Positions 34,666-43,670 of a DNA stretch of 64,000 nt are shown in pieces. Below the pieces are notes generated by a model. That model was not told the origin of the DNA. It saw nothing but the letters and a program-made list of their open reading frames with translations, and made no database searches. The first letter of the stretch is position 1; every line of letters begins with the position of its first letter. The DNA is from Telmatospirillum sp. GTDB taxonomy: Bacteria; Pseudomonadota; Alphaproteobacteria; Rhodospirillales; Magnetospirillaceae. Made by a program: the position numbers and the translations under genes. Where the stretch lies: positions 1 to 64,000 of the forward strand of contig JARLJB010000389.1 of NCBI GenBank assembly GCA_031291415.1. Direction: 5' to 3'.

Positions 34666-35574
34666 TCACCGGCTCAACACCCAGCGGGTCGCGACGACCA
34701 ACGGATCGGTCGGAGACACTAGTCGCGGAGCGGTGTTCACGCAGTCGGGAGGGCCCGATAGCGGCTCGACGCAGGCCGCGTCCGGTTGCTTGTCATAGAC
34801 CACCATTGATGCCGCGGAAGAGACCATCTCCAGGCTCACTTTTCCCAGCCAGACCAGTGATGCATTCATGGTGTCCTGGAAGCCGAAACAGTCGTCCCAC
34901 GGCCCGGGCCGCGGCATGATATGCCGCCCGGTCGGCAGTTCATCGGTTCCCGGTTCCTCTTGCCAGTCGGCCGAAAACGAAACCTGCAAGGCCTCGGCCT
35001 CGGGTCCCGGCGAAACGGAGGCATCCGCTTGTCCATTGCCGATCCATTTCCGGAACCAGGGATGCCAGCCAGCCGCCGCCGGAAATGTGTTTTCCGACGA
35101 AGCGACAGTCAATGTGACAAGGAGGGCATTGTCCTGCAATTCGAACCGCTGTCTAACGGTCCCCTGCCAAGGCCAGGGATCCGCAAGCGCAAACTCGAAT
35201 TCAGCCGCCTCGGGAGTGGTTTCGATGATGTTCCACGGTTTGAAGCAAGCCATGCCATGCATTGCATGCGGCGGCTTGTTGACCGGCAACTGGAACTTCT
35301 TTCCATCGAAATGCAGTATTCCCGAACGCATGCGGCCGACCCATGGGATCATCGGGAAGCATCCATATTGGAAAGCCCACCTGCCCGGTTGCCACTGCCG
35401 CAAGAGTTCGAAGCCGAAGGCCGTCAAACTGGCCAATCGACAACCATCGGCGGGGTAGATCGTCGCGGTCATCTCGCCATGGCGAAGATGAATACGCGGG
35501 CCGCGCGGACCCGGCCATGGCGCATCGAAAGCCCTGCGAACAGCAAGATAAGGATCGTCGCCGAACGAAGTCAT
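34666..35574 (-). CDS. Aldose 1-epimerase family, probable sulfoquinovose mutarotase (YihR-like)
   Basis: The 302-residue protein of the galactose-mutarotase fold interconverts alpha and beta anomers of a sugar. Family marks are FPMIPWVGRMRSGILHFDGKKFQLP with the following HAMHGMACFKPW (catalytic His region), AAGWHPWF, and the Glu region VEPLSGPPDCVN. The start at 35574 is supported by AGAGG five bases upstream. YihR in the E. coli sulfoquinovose operon has the same role, so with YihT and YihV homologues here it is probably the sulfoquinovose mutarotase. Sugar specificity is inferred from context. Confidence 0.8.
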   Translation of the reverse strand: MTSFGDDPYLAVRRAFDAPWPGPRGPRIHLRHGEMTATIYPADGCRLASLTAFGFELLRQWQPGRWAFQYGCFPMIPWVGRMRSGILHFDGKKFQLPVNKPPHAMHGMACFKPWNIIETTPEAAEFEFALADPWPWQGTVRQRFELQDNALLVTLTVASSENTFPAAAGWHPWFRKWIGNGQADASVSPGPEAEALQVSFSADWQEEPGTDELPTGRHIMPRPGPWDDCFGFQDTMNASLVWLGKVSLEMVSSAASMVVYDKQPDAACVEPLSGPPDCVNTAPRLVSPTDPLVVATRWVLSR

Positions 35575-35656
35575 ATCGCCTCTCTTCTTGGACAAGAAGT
35601 CAAAGTGACAGACAATGCCGACCTATTGTCTGTCACTTCTATTATTATTACGTATT

Positions 35657-36547
35657 TTATTTATTCTTTAAGATCGGTTTTAATGCGGCAACGATTGCGG
35701 CGGCATCTTTCCCGCCCAGTCCCGCGGCGCGGGCCAGTGAAAATACCGAAAGCCCAGCCGCGGCAACCGGTGTCGGCACGCCCCAGGTCGCCGCCATGTT
35801 GACCGACAGTCGAAGGTCTTTTGCCGCCAAGTCCACAGCGAACCGCGGCGTAAAATCCTCTTCCATCACCCAGGGCAAGCGGATATCGGCCTGCGACGAC
35901 CACCCTCCCGTTGTCCGAAGCGCGGCGGCAAAGGTCTTTGACTCTATGCCGGCCTCGCGTGCCAACAGATAGCCTTCGGCCAGCACCGCCAGGTTCGTCA
36001 TGCCGACAAGATTGGAGATCAACTTGAACATGGTCGCGCCTTCGACCGATCCCATGTCGTAGATGCCGTTGGACATGTGTCTGAGCAGCGGCTGCAATTT
36101 CTCAACGGCAGCCGCGCTTCCGCCGACGAAGACGGGAATCTCGCCTTTTTCCGCCATTGCCGGTGTCTTTCCCAGCGTGCAGGCAACGAAAGCGGCCCGC
36201 GTGTTCTTCTCGACGAGATCGCTGACACGTCGCGACGTTGCCGGATCGATCGTCGACAGATCGACAGCAATCGCTCCCTCGGCCAGAAGACCATAATGCT
36301 CCGTCCAGAAGGCCTCGACGAGTTCCGGGGTCGGCAGGCAGGTGAAGACCACCTTTGATCCGGAAACCGCGCCAGCCGAATTCGGCGCCGCGACAGCCCC
36401 GCGCTCGACCAATCGATCAATGGCCTGCTGCGCTATATCATGCACCAGGATGGTCCACGGACCGGAGACAAGCCGGCGGACAACCGCCCCGCCCATGGTT
36501 CCCAGGCCGATGAAGCCGATCGTCCCCGGCCAAGATTGCGTGGTCAT
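35657..36547 (-). CDS. Beta-hydroxyacid dehydrogenase family, probable sulfolactaldehyde reductase (YihU-like)
   Basis: The 296-residue NAD(P)-dependent enzyme has a Rossmann GLGTMG (14-19) and the catalytic lysine K175 in MFKLISN. In place of the DVPVSGG substrate loop of 3-hydroxyisobutyrate dehydrogenase it has CTLGKTPAMAEKG (about 123-135). The corresponding loop in YihU, which contacts the sulfonate, reads GRTSANA, a similar pattern with Lys for Arg. YihU reduces sulfolactaldehyde to DHPS, the excreted end product of sulfo-EMP glycolysis. The start overlaps the stop of the MFS gene (ATGA). An alternative is a related tartronate-semialdehyde or sulfolactate enzyme. Confidence 0.8.
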   Translation of the reverse strand: MTTQSWPGTIGFIGLGTMGGAVVRRLVSGPWTILVHDIAQQAIDRLVERGAVAAPNSAGAVSGSKVVFTCLPTPELVEAFWTEHYGLLAEGAIAVDLSTIDPATSRRVSDLVEKNTRAAFVACTLGKTPAMAEKGEIPVFVGGSAAAVEKLQPLLRHMSNGIYDMGSVEGATMFKLISNLVGMTNLAVLAEGYLLAREAGIESKTFAAALRTTGGWSSQADIRLPWVMEEDFTPRFAVDLAAKDLRLSVNMAATWGVPTPVAAAGLSVFSLARAAGLGGKDAAAIVAALKPILKNK

Positions 36548-37980
36548 GCTGCTTTCTCCTCTTTGATAACGAGCGAAAGGACGGATTCGTCTTCGGCATC
36601 GACATTGGCGCCAATCGGTTCCCAGCGGATCAGAACGCAGGTGACGAAACCAACCAACGGAACGATGGCCAGCCAGATAAAGGCGTTGGTCCCCAGGCTC
36701 TGCCACAGGATCGGCCAGAAGATGAGGCCGGCGATCGCTCCAGACCGCATGATCGCACGGGCGAATCCGACACCGGCGGGACGGATGCTGGGCGGATAGG
36801 ACAGCGTGGCGATCGTCATGCCGAGACCGCCGGGCCCAGCCGAATGGAAGAAGATGATCAGACCGAGCAGAACCAATGCAAACCAGGGATTGGCTTTGCC
36901 CATGTAGCCCAGGGCCAGCAGAGCGATGACAACCAGTCCGAATCCGATCATCGATTGCCGACGCGAGCCAACCTTCCGAACGATGATCGAGCCGATGGCG
37001 CCACCGGTAATCCCGCACAGAGCATTGACTGCGGCCGATCCCCACAGCGCGTCCGACAGACCGCCTCGCAGGATTTCGGCCAGCGTCAGTGGCAGATAGA
37101 CGCCGACGGCGTTATACTGCCAAGCTTGCATAGTCGCGACGATGCACCCGAGAAGGGTGCGGCGCCGATATTTCTCCTGGAACAGAACACCGTAAGCCCC
37201 ATGCAGCTTGACCGGCCTGTCACTCTCGTGTTGAACGTCGGTCGCGATTTCCGCCCTGATTCCATAACGTTTTGCGAGGATGACGCAGGCCTCGGCGTAC
37301 CTGTCGGAACGCGCCGCCCACATGGCCGATTCACCAATGTAGACATAACGCAGAACCATGACGAGAACGGCAAATATCGAGCCGGCGAAAATTCCATATC
37401 GCCACAGATCGCCGTCAGCCACGTTTTCCCAATGCAAAGGCAGAAGAACCAGAAAGACAACGGTCGTTGAGAGGTACCAGCCCATTTGCCAAAGGTTGAC
37501 GGATGTCCCGGATTTCTTCGACGATGCCCCCCGCAACTCGGCCACGGCGCTCGTCGCCAAGGGAAAGTCTATTCCCAGTCCGATGCCCATGATGATCCGG
37601 CAAAGCAAAAGCCACCAAAGATTCGGCGCGAAGGCAACCGCGAAGGCCCCCAGCGTGCAGAAGCCCATGCCGATCAGAAATGCCCTCTTTTGACCAAACG
37701 AGTTGATCACCCTATTGGCGAGCAGTCCGCCGACGAGTGCCGCCACGAGGACCGAGGCATTGATCGTCGCAGCCAAACCGGGAGAGATCCCGAACTGCGT
37801 GGCGATGAATTTGTTGCCGAATCCGATCATTGCGGCTTGATAGGCGTCGATCAGAACGCCACCCAACGCGATGAGCGTGATCCAGATATTCGAATGGATA
37901 GCTGGGTGATTGTTGACGAGGTCAACGACGTCCTGCGGACGCCTGATGACGTATGCGGGTTCTACTGATGTCGTGCTCAT
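36544..37980 (-). CDS. MFS transporter, probable sulfosugar uptake
   Basis: The 478-residue carrier has 12 TM segments and sugar-porter-like motifs: GLLANRVINSFGQKRAF after TM2, GIGLGIDFPLATSAVAELRG, and a long central loop. It begins at 37980, seven bases after AGGA. It lies between the zinc dehydrogenase and the YihU-like reductase and overlaps the latter by four bases. By position it replaces the YihO permease of enterobacteria as candidate sulfoquinovose importer. It is related in type, not closely similar, to the MFS protein at 328-1710. Confidence 0.83.
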   Translation of the reverse strand: MSTTSVEPAYVIRRPQDVVDLVNNHPAIHSNIWITLIALGGVLIDAYQAAMIGFGNKFIATQFGISPGLAATINASVLVAALVGGLLANRVINSFGQKRAFLIGMGFCTLGAFAVAFAPNLWWLLLCRIIMGIGLGIDFPLATSAVAELRGASSKKSGTSVNLWQMGWYLSTTVVFLVLLPLHWENVADGDLWRYGIFAGSIFAVLVMVLRYVYIGESAMWAARSDRYAEACVILAKRYGIRAEIATDVQHESDRPVKLHGAYGVLFQEKYRRRTLLGCIVATMQAWQYNAVGVYLPLTLAEILRGGLSDALWGSAAVNALCGITGGAIGSIIVRKVGSRRQSMIGFGLVVIALLALGYMGKANPWFALVLLGLIIFFHSAGPGGLGMTIATLSYPPSIRPAGVGFARAIMRSGAIAGLIFWPILWQSLGTNAFIWLAIVPLVGFVTCVLIRWEPIGANVDAEDESVLSLVIKEEKAA

Positions 37981-38029
37981 GTGCATGTCCTGTTGCTATG
38001 CGACCGTTTTCCCTGGAAGACGACCTGTG

Positions 38030-39037
38030 TCATTCGGAAAACTTGAGCAGCACCTTGATCGAGGTGGGGTCCTTGGCACGCGCGTAGGCCGCGCTGGCCG
38101 CATCGACCGGAAAAATGTCGGTGATCAGATCGGACGTATCGAAAAGTCCGTCCTTGAGCCACCCGATCACCGCATCGAAGTCCCCAGGAACGTACATCCC
38201 CGAATTGACGAGATTTCGCTCAAATCTCTGCATACTGGGCAGCGGGATCTCCCGCGGGCCATTGGGCACTCCCATGCAGACGACGGTACCGCCGGCAACG
38301 ACCTTGGTGCAGGCCTCCGTCAACGTGGCCTGCGCCGCGACGACATCAATAACGCCGGTAAATCTCTCGTCATCGGCAAGTTGCCCAGGGGCACAGACGC
38401 GCGCGGCCCCCAATTTCAGTGCAAGAGCACGCTTTCGTTCGTCCGGTTCGACGACGGTGATTTTCCCGGCGCCCAGGATCCGCAAGGCCTGCACGATCGA
38501 AAGACCGATGGTTCCGGCGCCGATGACCAGAACGTCTTCGCGGGCTTCCGCCGGCATCCGATTGACGCAATGACAAGCACAAGCGGCCGGTTCGGCAAAA
38601 GCCAGAACATCGAGAGGCAACGATTTGGGCGCGATGTGAATATTGCGCTCCGGAACCACATGAGACGAACGCCCGAACCCAGGAGCGCGAAAACCGGCAA
38701 CCATTGGCGGCTCGCACAGATTGAAACGTCCCGAACGACACGCCCGGCACTTCATGCAAGCCATGATCGGGTCGACGACAACGTGATCACCGATCGAAAC
38801 CGTGGTCACTCCGGCGCCGATCCCGGTCACCACCGCCGAAATTTCGTGCCCAGGAACCACTGGCGGTTTGGCAAATGGATGGCCTCCCCCCAAAACATGC
38901 AAATCCGAACCACAAATTCCCAGATAGGCCGGTGCTATTCTGACGTCGTGATCGGCCAAGGCCGAGGTTGGCACCTCGACTTTTTCGGACGTCACTGCAC
39001 CAATCGCTGTGAATTTTATCTGCGATACGACAGTCAT
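38030..39037 (-). CDS. Zinc-dependent medium-chain dehydrogenase (polyol/threonine dehydrogenase type)
   Basis: The 335-residue enzyme has the catalytic zinc ligands in GICGSDLHV and GHE (VPGHEISAV), the structural zinc cysteines CMKCRACRSGRFNLC, and the NAD motif GAGTIGL near residue 175. It is close in type to sorbitol and threonine dehydrogenases. AGGAGGAAGAA precedes the ATG at 39037. It is the second gene after the YihT-like aldolase, and no counterpart exists in the E. coli sulfoquinovose operon. It may oxidise a sulfo-polyol to sulfofructose or act on a C3 sulfonate. Both ideas are speculative. Confidence 0.85.
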   Translation of the reverse strand: MTVVSQIKFTAIGAVTSEKVEVPTSALADHDVRIAPAYLGICGSDLHVLGGGHPFAKPPVVPGHEISAVVTGIGAGVTTVSIGDHVVVDPIMACMKCRACRSGRFNLCEPPMVAGFRAPGFGRSSHVVPERNIHIAPKSLPLDVLAFAEPAACACHCVNRMPAEAREDVLVIGAGTIGLSIVQALRILGAGKITVVEPDERKRALALKLGAARVCAPGQLADDERFTGVIDVVAAQATLTEACTKVVAGGTVVCMGVPNGPREIPLPSMQRFERNLVNSGMYVPGDFDAVIGWLKDGLFDTSDLITDIFPVDAASAAYARAKDPTSIKVLLKFSE

Positions 39038-39091
39038 TTCTTCCTCCTGCCTCCGATTTATTACAGTCTTCTTATGCTATTTTTCGTTTTA

Positions 39092-39979
39092 TCAGCGTTT
39101 GGCGATCGCCTCGTCGACGATCTCACCAAGCCGGCGAAGCCGGGGAACGGCAACGTCACGCAGCATTGTCGGCACATCCCCTGCACCGACGACCGAAGCC
39201 CAAACCGCGCGTCCAGCCAGAAAGCCCGAGGCTCCGGCCGACATGGCGATGCGGACAGACCGGCCGAAGAGATCGGCAGGAACCCCCGAGGACAAGATCA
39301 CCCAAGGCATCGCGATATGGTCGTTCAGGCGCCGACAGGCGTTATAGAGGTCCGGCTCAGCCCCCTTGCCGCCCAAAGGCATCTCCGCCTTATAAAGATC
39401 CGCCCCGCTATGGCCGAGCTCTGCCGCCGCCGCGATAACCGCTTCCTCGCGATCAAAATTCCAACCATGACGCGGCGGACGGACGACCGGCTCGATAATG
39501 CTGAGCAGTCCGGCCGAGCGGCAACGTGCGACAAACTCAGAAACCATGGAGAGGCGATCGTTCGGATCTTCGTCGGAGCGCCAGAGGACCAGGAGCTTCA
39601 TCGCCCTGGCACCCGCTTTTCTAACGGTGGCCGGATCGACGGAGACATCGATCCGGACAGCATCGACGGGGATGCCATTGCCCGGCAGGAACTCATCCGC
39701 CGCCGCGATCAGACCGCTTTGCGGCGCGAGAATGTGCCCGGCGACGATCTGATCAAAGCAATACTGCCGGTCGGCAAGAACGGCCGACGCATAAGGAGAC
39801 AGAATCTTCGCGGCCGTCACTTTGAAATCCGTCAGAACCTTGTCCTCGATCGGCTGCGGCATGCCGGCAGCGGCGAACATCAGCCGCATCGCCTCTCTCT
39901 GATCGACGGCAAGCATCGCAAATCCGCCGGATGGACGGGCGATCTCCGAAAGAGAGCAGGCGTTGAGGGCAATAGTCAT
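39092..39979 (-). CDS. yihT: 6-deoxy-6-sulfofructose-1-phosphate aldolase (YihT-type)
   Basis: The 295-residue class I aldolase cleaves 6-deoxy-6-sulfofructose 1-phosphate to DHAP and sulfolactaldehyde in sulfo-EMP glycolysis. As recalled, it matches E. coli YihT over most of its length. Shared segments are [20 protein letters not shown] (18-37), LSPYAS, GNGIPVD (100-106), [12 protein letters not shown]-like [11 protein letters not shown] (128-138), [21 protein letters not shown] with the Schiff-base lysine K197, and [16 protein letters not shown]. It is the first gene of a six-gene minus-strand operon and is divergent from the YihV-like kinase. Plain tagatose-bisphosphate aldolase activity is less likely given the pairing. 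Confidence 0.9.
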   Translation of the reverse strand: MTIALNACSLSEIARPSGGFAMLAVDQREAMRLMFAAAGMPQPIEDKVLTDFKVTAAKILSPYASAVLADRQYCFDQIVAGHILAPQSGLIAAADEFLPGNGIPVDAVRIDVSVDPATVRKAGARAMKLLVLWRSDEDPNDRLSMVSEFVARCRSAGLLSIIEPVVRPPRHGWNFDREEAVIAAAAELGHSGADLYKAEMPLGGKGAEPDLYNACRRLNDHIAMPWVILSSGVPADLFGRSVRIAMSAGASGFLAGRAVWASVVGAGDVPTMLRDVAVPRLRRLGEIVDEAIAKR

Positions 39980-40325
39980 AGCAGAACTCCTTCTGAATTC
40001 GGTGGATCGTCTCTGCCGATGGCAGAGAAAACGGCTTCAATCAAATTGTCTTCGATGGAAATATTTCATCGATGCGTCTTCCTAATTACTTCAAGGAATA
40101 CAAAACATGAGACGACAATATGATTTCTCCCAGTGTCACTCCGAACGGCCGAGGCGCCGTGGCGCCCCTTCCGTGACCATCACAATATCCTCCCGACGCG
40201 AAAAAACAGTCAAGACAATTTGCTCGAACGATCATATTATTGTGTTCGTTTAAGCCTAACGAGTGCGCGATTATCGCTCGTTCGCCCATCATGAAGAAGG
40301 CGCCACCAGCGCCTGGAGAGGAAAA
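39980..40325. promoter_or_regulatory. Divergent promoter region between yihT and yihV
   Basis: These 346 bp hold no gene. The segment is AT-richer near both gene starts, and near the kinase it contains dyads (40225-40249 with CGAAC/GTTCG ends, and 40258-40282). Both sulfosugar transcripts must start here, so it is the expected binding region of the DeoR regulator at 41223. Confidence 0.55.
40258..40282. promoter_or_regulatory. Candidate operator in the sulfosugar divergent promoter
   Basis: Outer arms AACGAG (40258-40263) and CTCGTT (40277-40282) enclose the palindrome GCGAT-T-ATCGC (40267-40277). It lies about 45 bp upstream of the kinase start. Binding by the DeoR regulator is inferred from position. 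Confidence 0.45.
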
Positions 40326-41216
40326 ATGAAACCGTTGGCCTGCGTTGGCATTGCTGTCCTGGACAAGCTGTTCCAGGTGGACACCCTGCCCTCCACGGGT
40401 GGCAAATATGTCGCCCACGGATATCGCGAAATTGGCGGAGGACCGGCGGCAACCGCGGCTTGCGCGGTCGCCAGATTGGGTCATGAGGTGCAGCTCATCG
40501 CCCGGGTCGGTGACGACAGCAGCGGTACGACGATTATTGAGGAACTGCAACGCTATCACGTCGATACGCGCTGGGTTCGGCGGATTACAGGAGCGTCATC
40601 GGCCTTGTCGGCCGTCATCGTCGATGCTCACGGAGAACGAATGATCGTCAATCACCAGGATCCATCGCTCAGTCGCGCATCAGATTGGATGAGCATGATC
40701 GATTTCACTCAATATTCCGGCGTCCTTGCCGACGTCCGTTGGGCGGAAGGAGCCGAAGCGGCCCTCGACGCCGCCCGCTCGGCCGGTGTGCCGACGGTTC
40801 TCGACGCAGAAATCACCCCCAATGACATCACGCCCTTGGTCGAACGAACCGATCACGTGGTGTTTTCCCACCCGGGGCTAACCCGCCTGACCGGCATCGC
40901 CGACTTCAAGGCTGGCCTGCAGGCTGCCGCCGAACGCACCAACGGTCGGGTTTATGTAACGGCCGGAAGCGACGGATGCTATTGGTTGGAATCAGGCGAC
41001 CTTCAGTACGAACCAAGCCACCCCGTGTCGGTCGTCGACACGACCGGCGCTGGCGACGTGTTCCACGGGGCCATGCTCGTCGCTTTGGCCGAAGGCCGGC
41101 CGATACGCCAAGCGGTTCGATTCGCCTGTCTGGTTGCCGCGCTCAAATGCACGCGCGTCGGCGGCCGCGACGGCATTCCCGACCGTGCCGAAGTCGATAG
41201 AGCGTTGGCCGGATAA
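40326..41216 (+). CDS. yihV: 6-deoxy-6-sulfofructose kinase (YihV-type, PfkB family)
   Basis: The 296-residue PfkB kinase phosphorylates 6-deoxy-6-sulfofructose to its 1-phosphate. It resembles E. coli YihV throughout: ACVGIAVLDKLFQVD, GGKYVAHGYREIGGGPAATAA, GVLADVRWAEG, VLDAEITPNDI, and the GAGD motif with catalytic D244. Residues K27, N109 and R138 fall at the same numbers as the substrate and sulfonate contacts I recall for YihV. The start at 40326 follows GGAGAGGAAAA. The gene is divergent from the aldolase operon and convergent with the DeoR regulator, which ends 7 bp beyond. Confidence 0.9.
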   Translation: MKPLACVGIAVLDKLFQVDTLPSTGGKYVAHGYREIGGGPAATAACAVARLGHEVQLIARVGDDSSGTTIIEELQRYHVDTRWVRRITGASSALSAVIVDAHGERMIVNHQDPSLSRASDWMSMIDFTQYSGVLADVRWAEGAEAALDAARSAGVPTVLDAEITPNDITPLVERTDHVVFSHPGLTRLTGIADFKAGLQAAAERTNGRVYVTAGSDGCYWLESGDLQYEPSHPVSVVDTTGAGDVFHGAMLVALAEGRPIRQAVRFACLVAALKCTRVGGRDGIPDRAEVDRALAG

Positions 41217-41222
41217 TCGGCT

Positions 41223-42086
41223 TCAGTGGGGCGTCTTGCGTCCGAAATGCGGGAGGTCGGAATGGTCCGCCGAAGGCGTGTCGCCGATATCGCTCGTCAT
41301 ATAAACGGTCACGCCTGACGCCCGCACCATCTGGTCGTAAGGCGCGTCGGGCATGCGATCGACGAACAAAGCGTGGACCAGGGAGATATTCCCCACCTTG
41401 ACCATGGCGTTGCGCCCGAACTTGGTGTGGTCGGTCACCAGATAGACGGTCCGGGAATTCTCGATGACCGCCTGCGCCACCCGCACTTCGCGATAGTCGA
41501 AATCGAGCAATGTTCCTTTGGCATCGATCCCTGATATGCCGATGATTCCGAAATCCACCGTGTATTGATTGATGGCGTCGATGGTCGCCTCGCCGACGAC
41601 GGCGAGATCGTTGAAACGAACCCGTCCACCGGCGATCGTCACTTCAAAATCCTCGCCACCGGCCATCAGAGCGGCGACACTCAGACTGTTGGTGATGATT
41701 CGCAGACCCTTATGATTCAAAAGCGCATTCGCGACAGCCTCGGCGGTGGTTCCGATATCGATGAAGAGCGAAGACCCGTCAGGAATACGGTCTGCCACCA
41801 TCTGCCCTATCCGCGCCTTTTCCCCCGACATCGACGCCTGGCGCGTTGCATAGTCGGCGTTGGACGCATTCGACATAAGGCTCGCCCCGCCGTGGTAGCG
41901 ACGCAAGATGCCCAGCGAGCACAATTTGGTGATGTCACGACGAACGGTCTGCGGCGACACGGTCAGGGCGGACGACAGTCCCTCGACCGTGACGAAGCCA
42001 TCCACCTTCGCTCGATCGACGATGTCGATTTGCCTCTGGTTCAGATCTGTGGGACGCAATATTCCCGGCATATTCACTTTTAGCAT
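41223..42086 (-). CDS. DeoR-family regulator of the sulfosugar cluster (CsqR/YihW-like)
   Basis: The roughly 287-residue protein has a DeoR helix-turn-helix (about 20-70; VTVEGLSSALTVSPQTVRRDITKL) and a sugar-phosphate sensor domain (FIDIGTTAEAVANALLNHKGLRIITNS, DHTKFGRNA). It resembles E. coli CsqR, the sulfoquinovose/sulfofructose-responsive repressor, in spacing and in the segments NHKGLRIITNSL and DHTKF. The start is uncertain: ATG codons at 42086 and 42071 are both possible. It is the neighbour of the YihV kinase, which is the expected genomic setting. Confidence 0.82.
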   Translation of the reverse strand: MLKVNMPGILRPTDLNQRQIDIVDRAKVDGFVTVEGLSSALTVSPQTVRRDITKLCSLGILRRYHGGASLMSNASNADYATRQASMSGEKARIGQMVADRIPDGSSLFIDIGTTAEAVANALLNHKGLRIITNSLSVAALMAGGEDFEVTIAGGRVRFNDLAVVGEATIDAINQYTVDFGIIGISGIDAKGTLLDFDYREVRVAQAVIENSRTVYLVTDHTKFGRNAMVKVGNISLVHALFVDRMPDAPYDQMVRASGVTVYMTSDIGDTPSADHSDLPHFGRKTPH

Positions 42087-42261
42087 CTTCCCAAAACGCG
42101 ACCACGCTTGCTCCTTGCGCCACTTTTGCCCGGAACTGAGCACTTGCGCGATCATTCGCGCACGGCAAAGCGAGATCGATGATCGGTTTCGATCATCGTC
42201 GCATGGAAGCAAGCGCACCCGTTATAGGATCAGGTCGGTTTCTTGACAATCCCTGAACAAA

Positions 42262-43539
42262 TCAGAGAGGCCGGACATCGGACCGATATCCGCTGGCAAG
42301 CTCCCGCTTCAGGGTCTCGGCGTTCAGCTCGTTCTCCCATTTCGACACGACGATGGTGGCGACGCCGTTGCCGACGAAATTGGTCAGCGCCCGGGCCTCG
42401 GACATGAAGCGATCGATCCCCAGAATCAGGGCCAAACCGGCCACCGGAATCGATGGCACGACGGCAAGCGTCGCGGCCAAGGTGATGAAACCGGCCCCCG
42501 TCACGCCCGAAGCCCCTTTCGAGGTCAGCATCGCCACACCAAGGATAGTGAGCTGCTGGCCAAGCGTCAGTTCGATGTCCAACGCCTGAGCGACGAATAG
42601 AGAGGCCATGGTCAGATAGATATTGGTGCCATCCAGATTGAACGAATAGCCGGAGGGAACGACCAGACCGACCACAGATTTCGAACAACCCAGTTGTTCG
42701 AGCTTGCGCATCAGCGGCACCAGCGCCGATTCGGAAGACGACGTGCCAAGCACCGTCAGCAGTTCTTCCTTGATATAGCCGATGAACCTCAGGATGGAAA
42801 AACCGGCGAAAGCGCCGACAGTCCCCAGAACCACCAACACGAAGAGCAGACAGGTCAGATAAAAGCTGCCCATCAGGGTGGCCAACGGCAGCAGAGCCTT
42901 GAGGCCGTATTTTCCGATGGTGAAGGCCATGGCGCCGCCGGCTCCCAAGGGCGCCAATTTCATGATGGTATTCATCATGGCGAAGAAGATATGCGAGCAT
43001 TCTTCGATGAAGGCGTGCACGCCCTGACCTGCCTTGCCCATGTGGGTCATGGCATAACCGAACAATATGGCGATCAAGAGTACCTGCAGAAGATCGCCGC
43101 CGCCGGTAAAGGCGTCGACCAACGTCTTCGGAATGATATGCATAAAGAAATCAATGGCGCTTTGTTCCTGGGCCGCCTTGGCGTAATTGGCCACCGCCTT
43201 GGCATCGAGCGTCGCCGGGTTGACATGAAAACCGGCCCCAGGCCGGATCACGTTCATGACGACGAGACCGATGAACAAGGCGAAGGTTGAAACGACCTCG
43301 AAGTAAAGCAACGCCTTACCGCCAACCCGGCCGACCTTTTTCATATCGCCGGCTCCGGCGATCCCCAGCACGACGGTACAGAAAATGACCGGCGCGATCA
43401 GCATCTTCACCAGGCCAATAAATCCGTCGCCCAATGGTTTCAAACTGACCGCCGTTTCCGGCGCCACAAAGCCAAGCGTTGCACCAAGAATAATGGCAAT
43501 CAAAACCCAGAAATACAGATGTCTGGTAAAGCGTCTCAT
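42262..43539 (-). CDS. dctA: C4-dicarboxylate:cation symporter DctA
   Basis: The 425-residue inner-membrane symporter imports succinate, fumarate or malate with cations. Family marks are [16 protein letters not shown], the serine-rich reentrant loop [15 protein letters not shown], the [14 protein letters not shown] signature, and the [13 protein letters not shown] loop. Length and motif order match DctA. A G-rich ribosome binding region lies before the ATG at 43539. It follows the PLP enzyme on the same strand after 131 bp but is probably an independent unit. No DctBD two-component pair is visible. Confidence 0.93.
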   Translation of the reverse strand: MRRFTRHLYFWVLIAIILGATLGFVAPETAVSLKPLGDGFIGLVKMLIAPVIFCTVVLGIAGAGDMKKVGRVGGKALLYFEVVSTFALFIGLVVMNVIRPGAGFHVNPATLDAKAVANYAKAAQEQSAIDFFMHIIPKTLVDAFTGGGDLLQVLLIAILFGYAMTHMGKAGQGVHAFIEECSHIFFAMMNTIMKLAPLGAGGAMAFTIGKYGLKALLPLATLMGSFYLTCLLFVLVVLGTVGAFAGFSILRFIGYIKEELLTVLGTSSSESALVPLMRKLEQLGCSKSVVGLVVPSGYSFNLDGTNIYLTMASLFVAQALDIELTLGQQLTILGVAMLTSKGASGVTGAGFITLAATLAVVPSIPVAGLALILGIDRFMSEARALTNFVGNGVATIVVSKWENELNAETLKRELASGYRSDVRPL

Positions 43540-43670
43540 CCCGAATCCCCCAATTCTTACAACGTAAGGTTGCTTGATTGAGCGATCATATGGTTATTCG
43601 GAATAGCTTTGACCAGATCCCTCCATCGGCCGCCGACCACGGCATGCGTCATCTATTGTCTGGCGTTGTA

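Noticed and set aside
37910-40123. Long plus-strand open frame opposite the zinc dehydrogenase and aldolase genes
   Set aside because: The two minus-strand genes have full motif sets and ribosome binding sites; the opposite frame has none.
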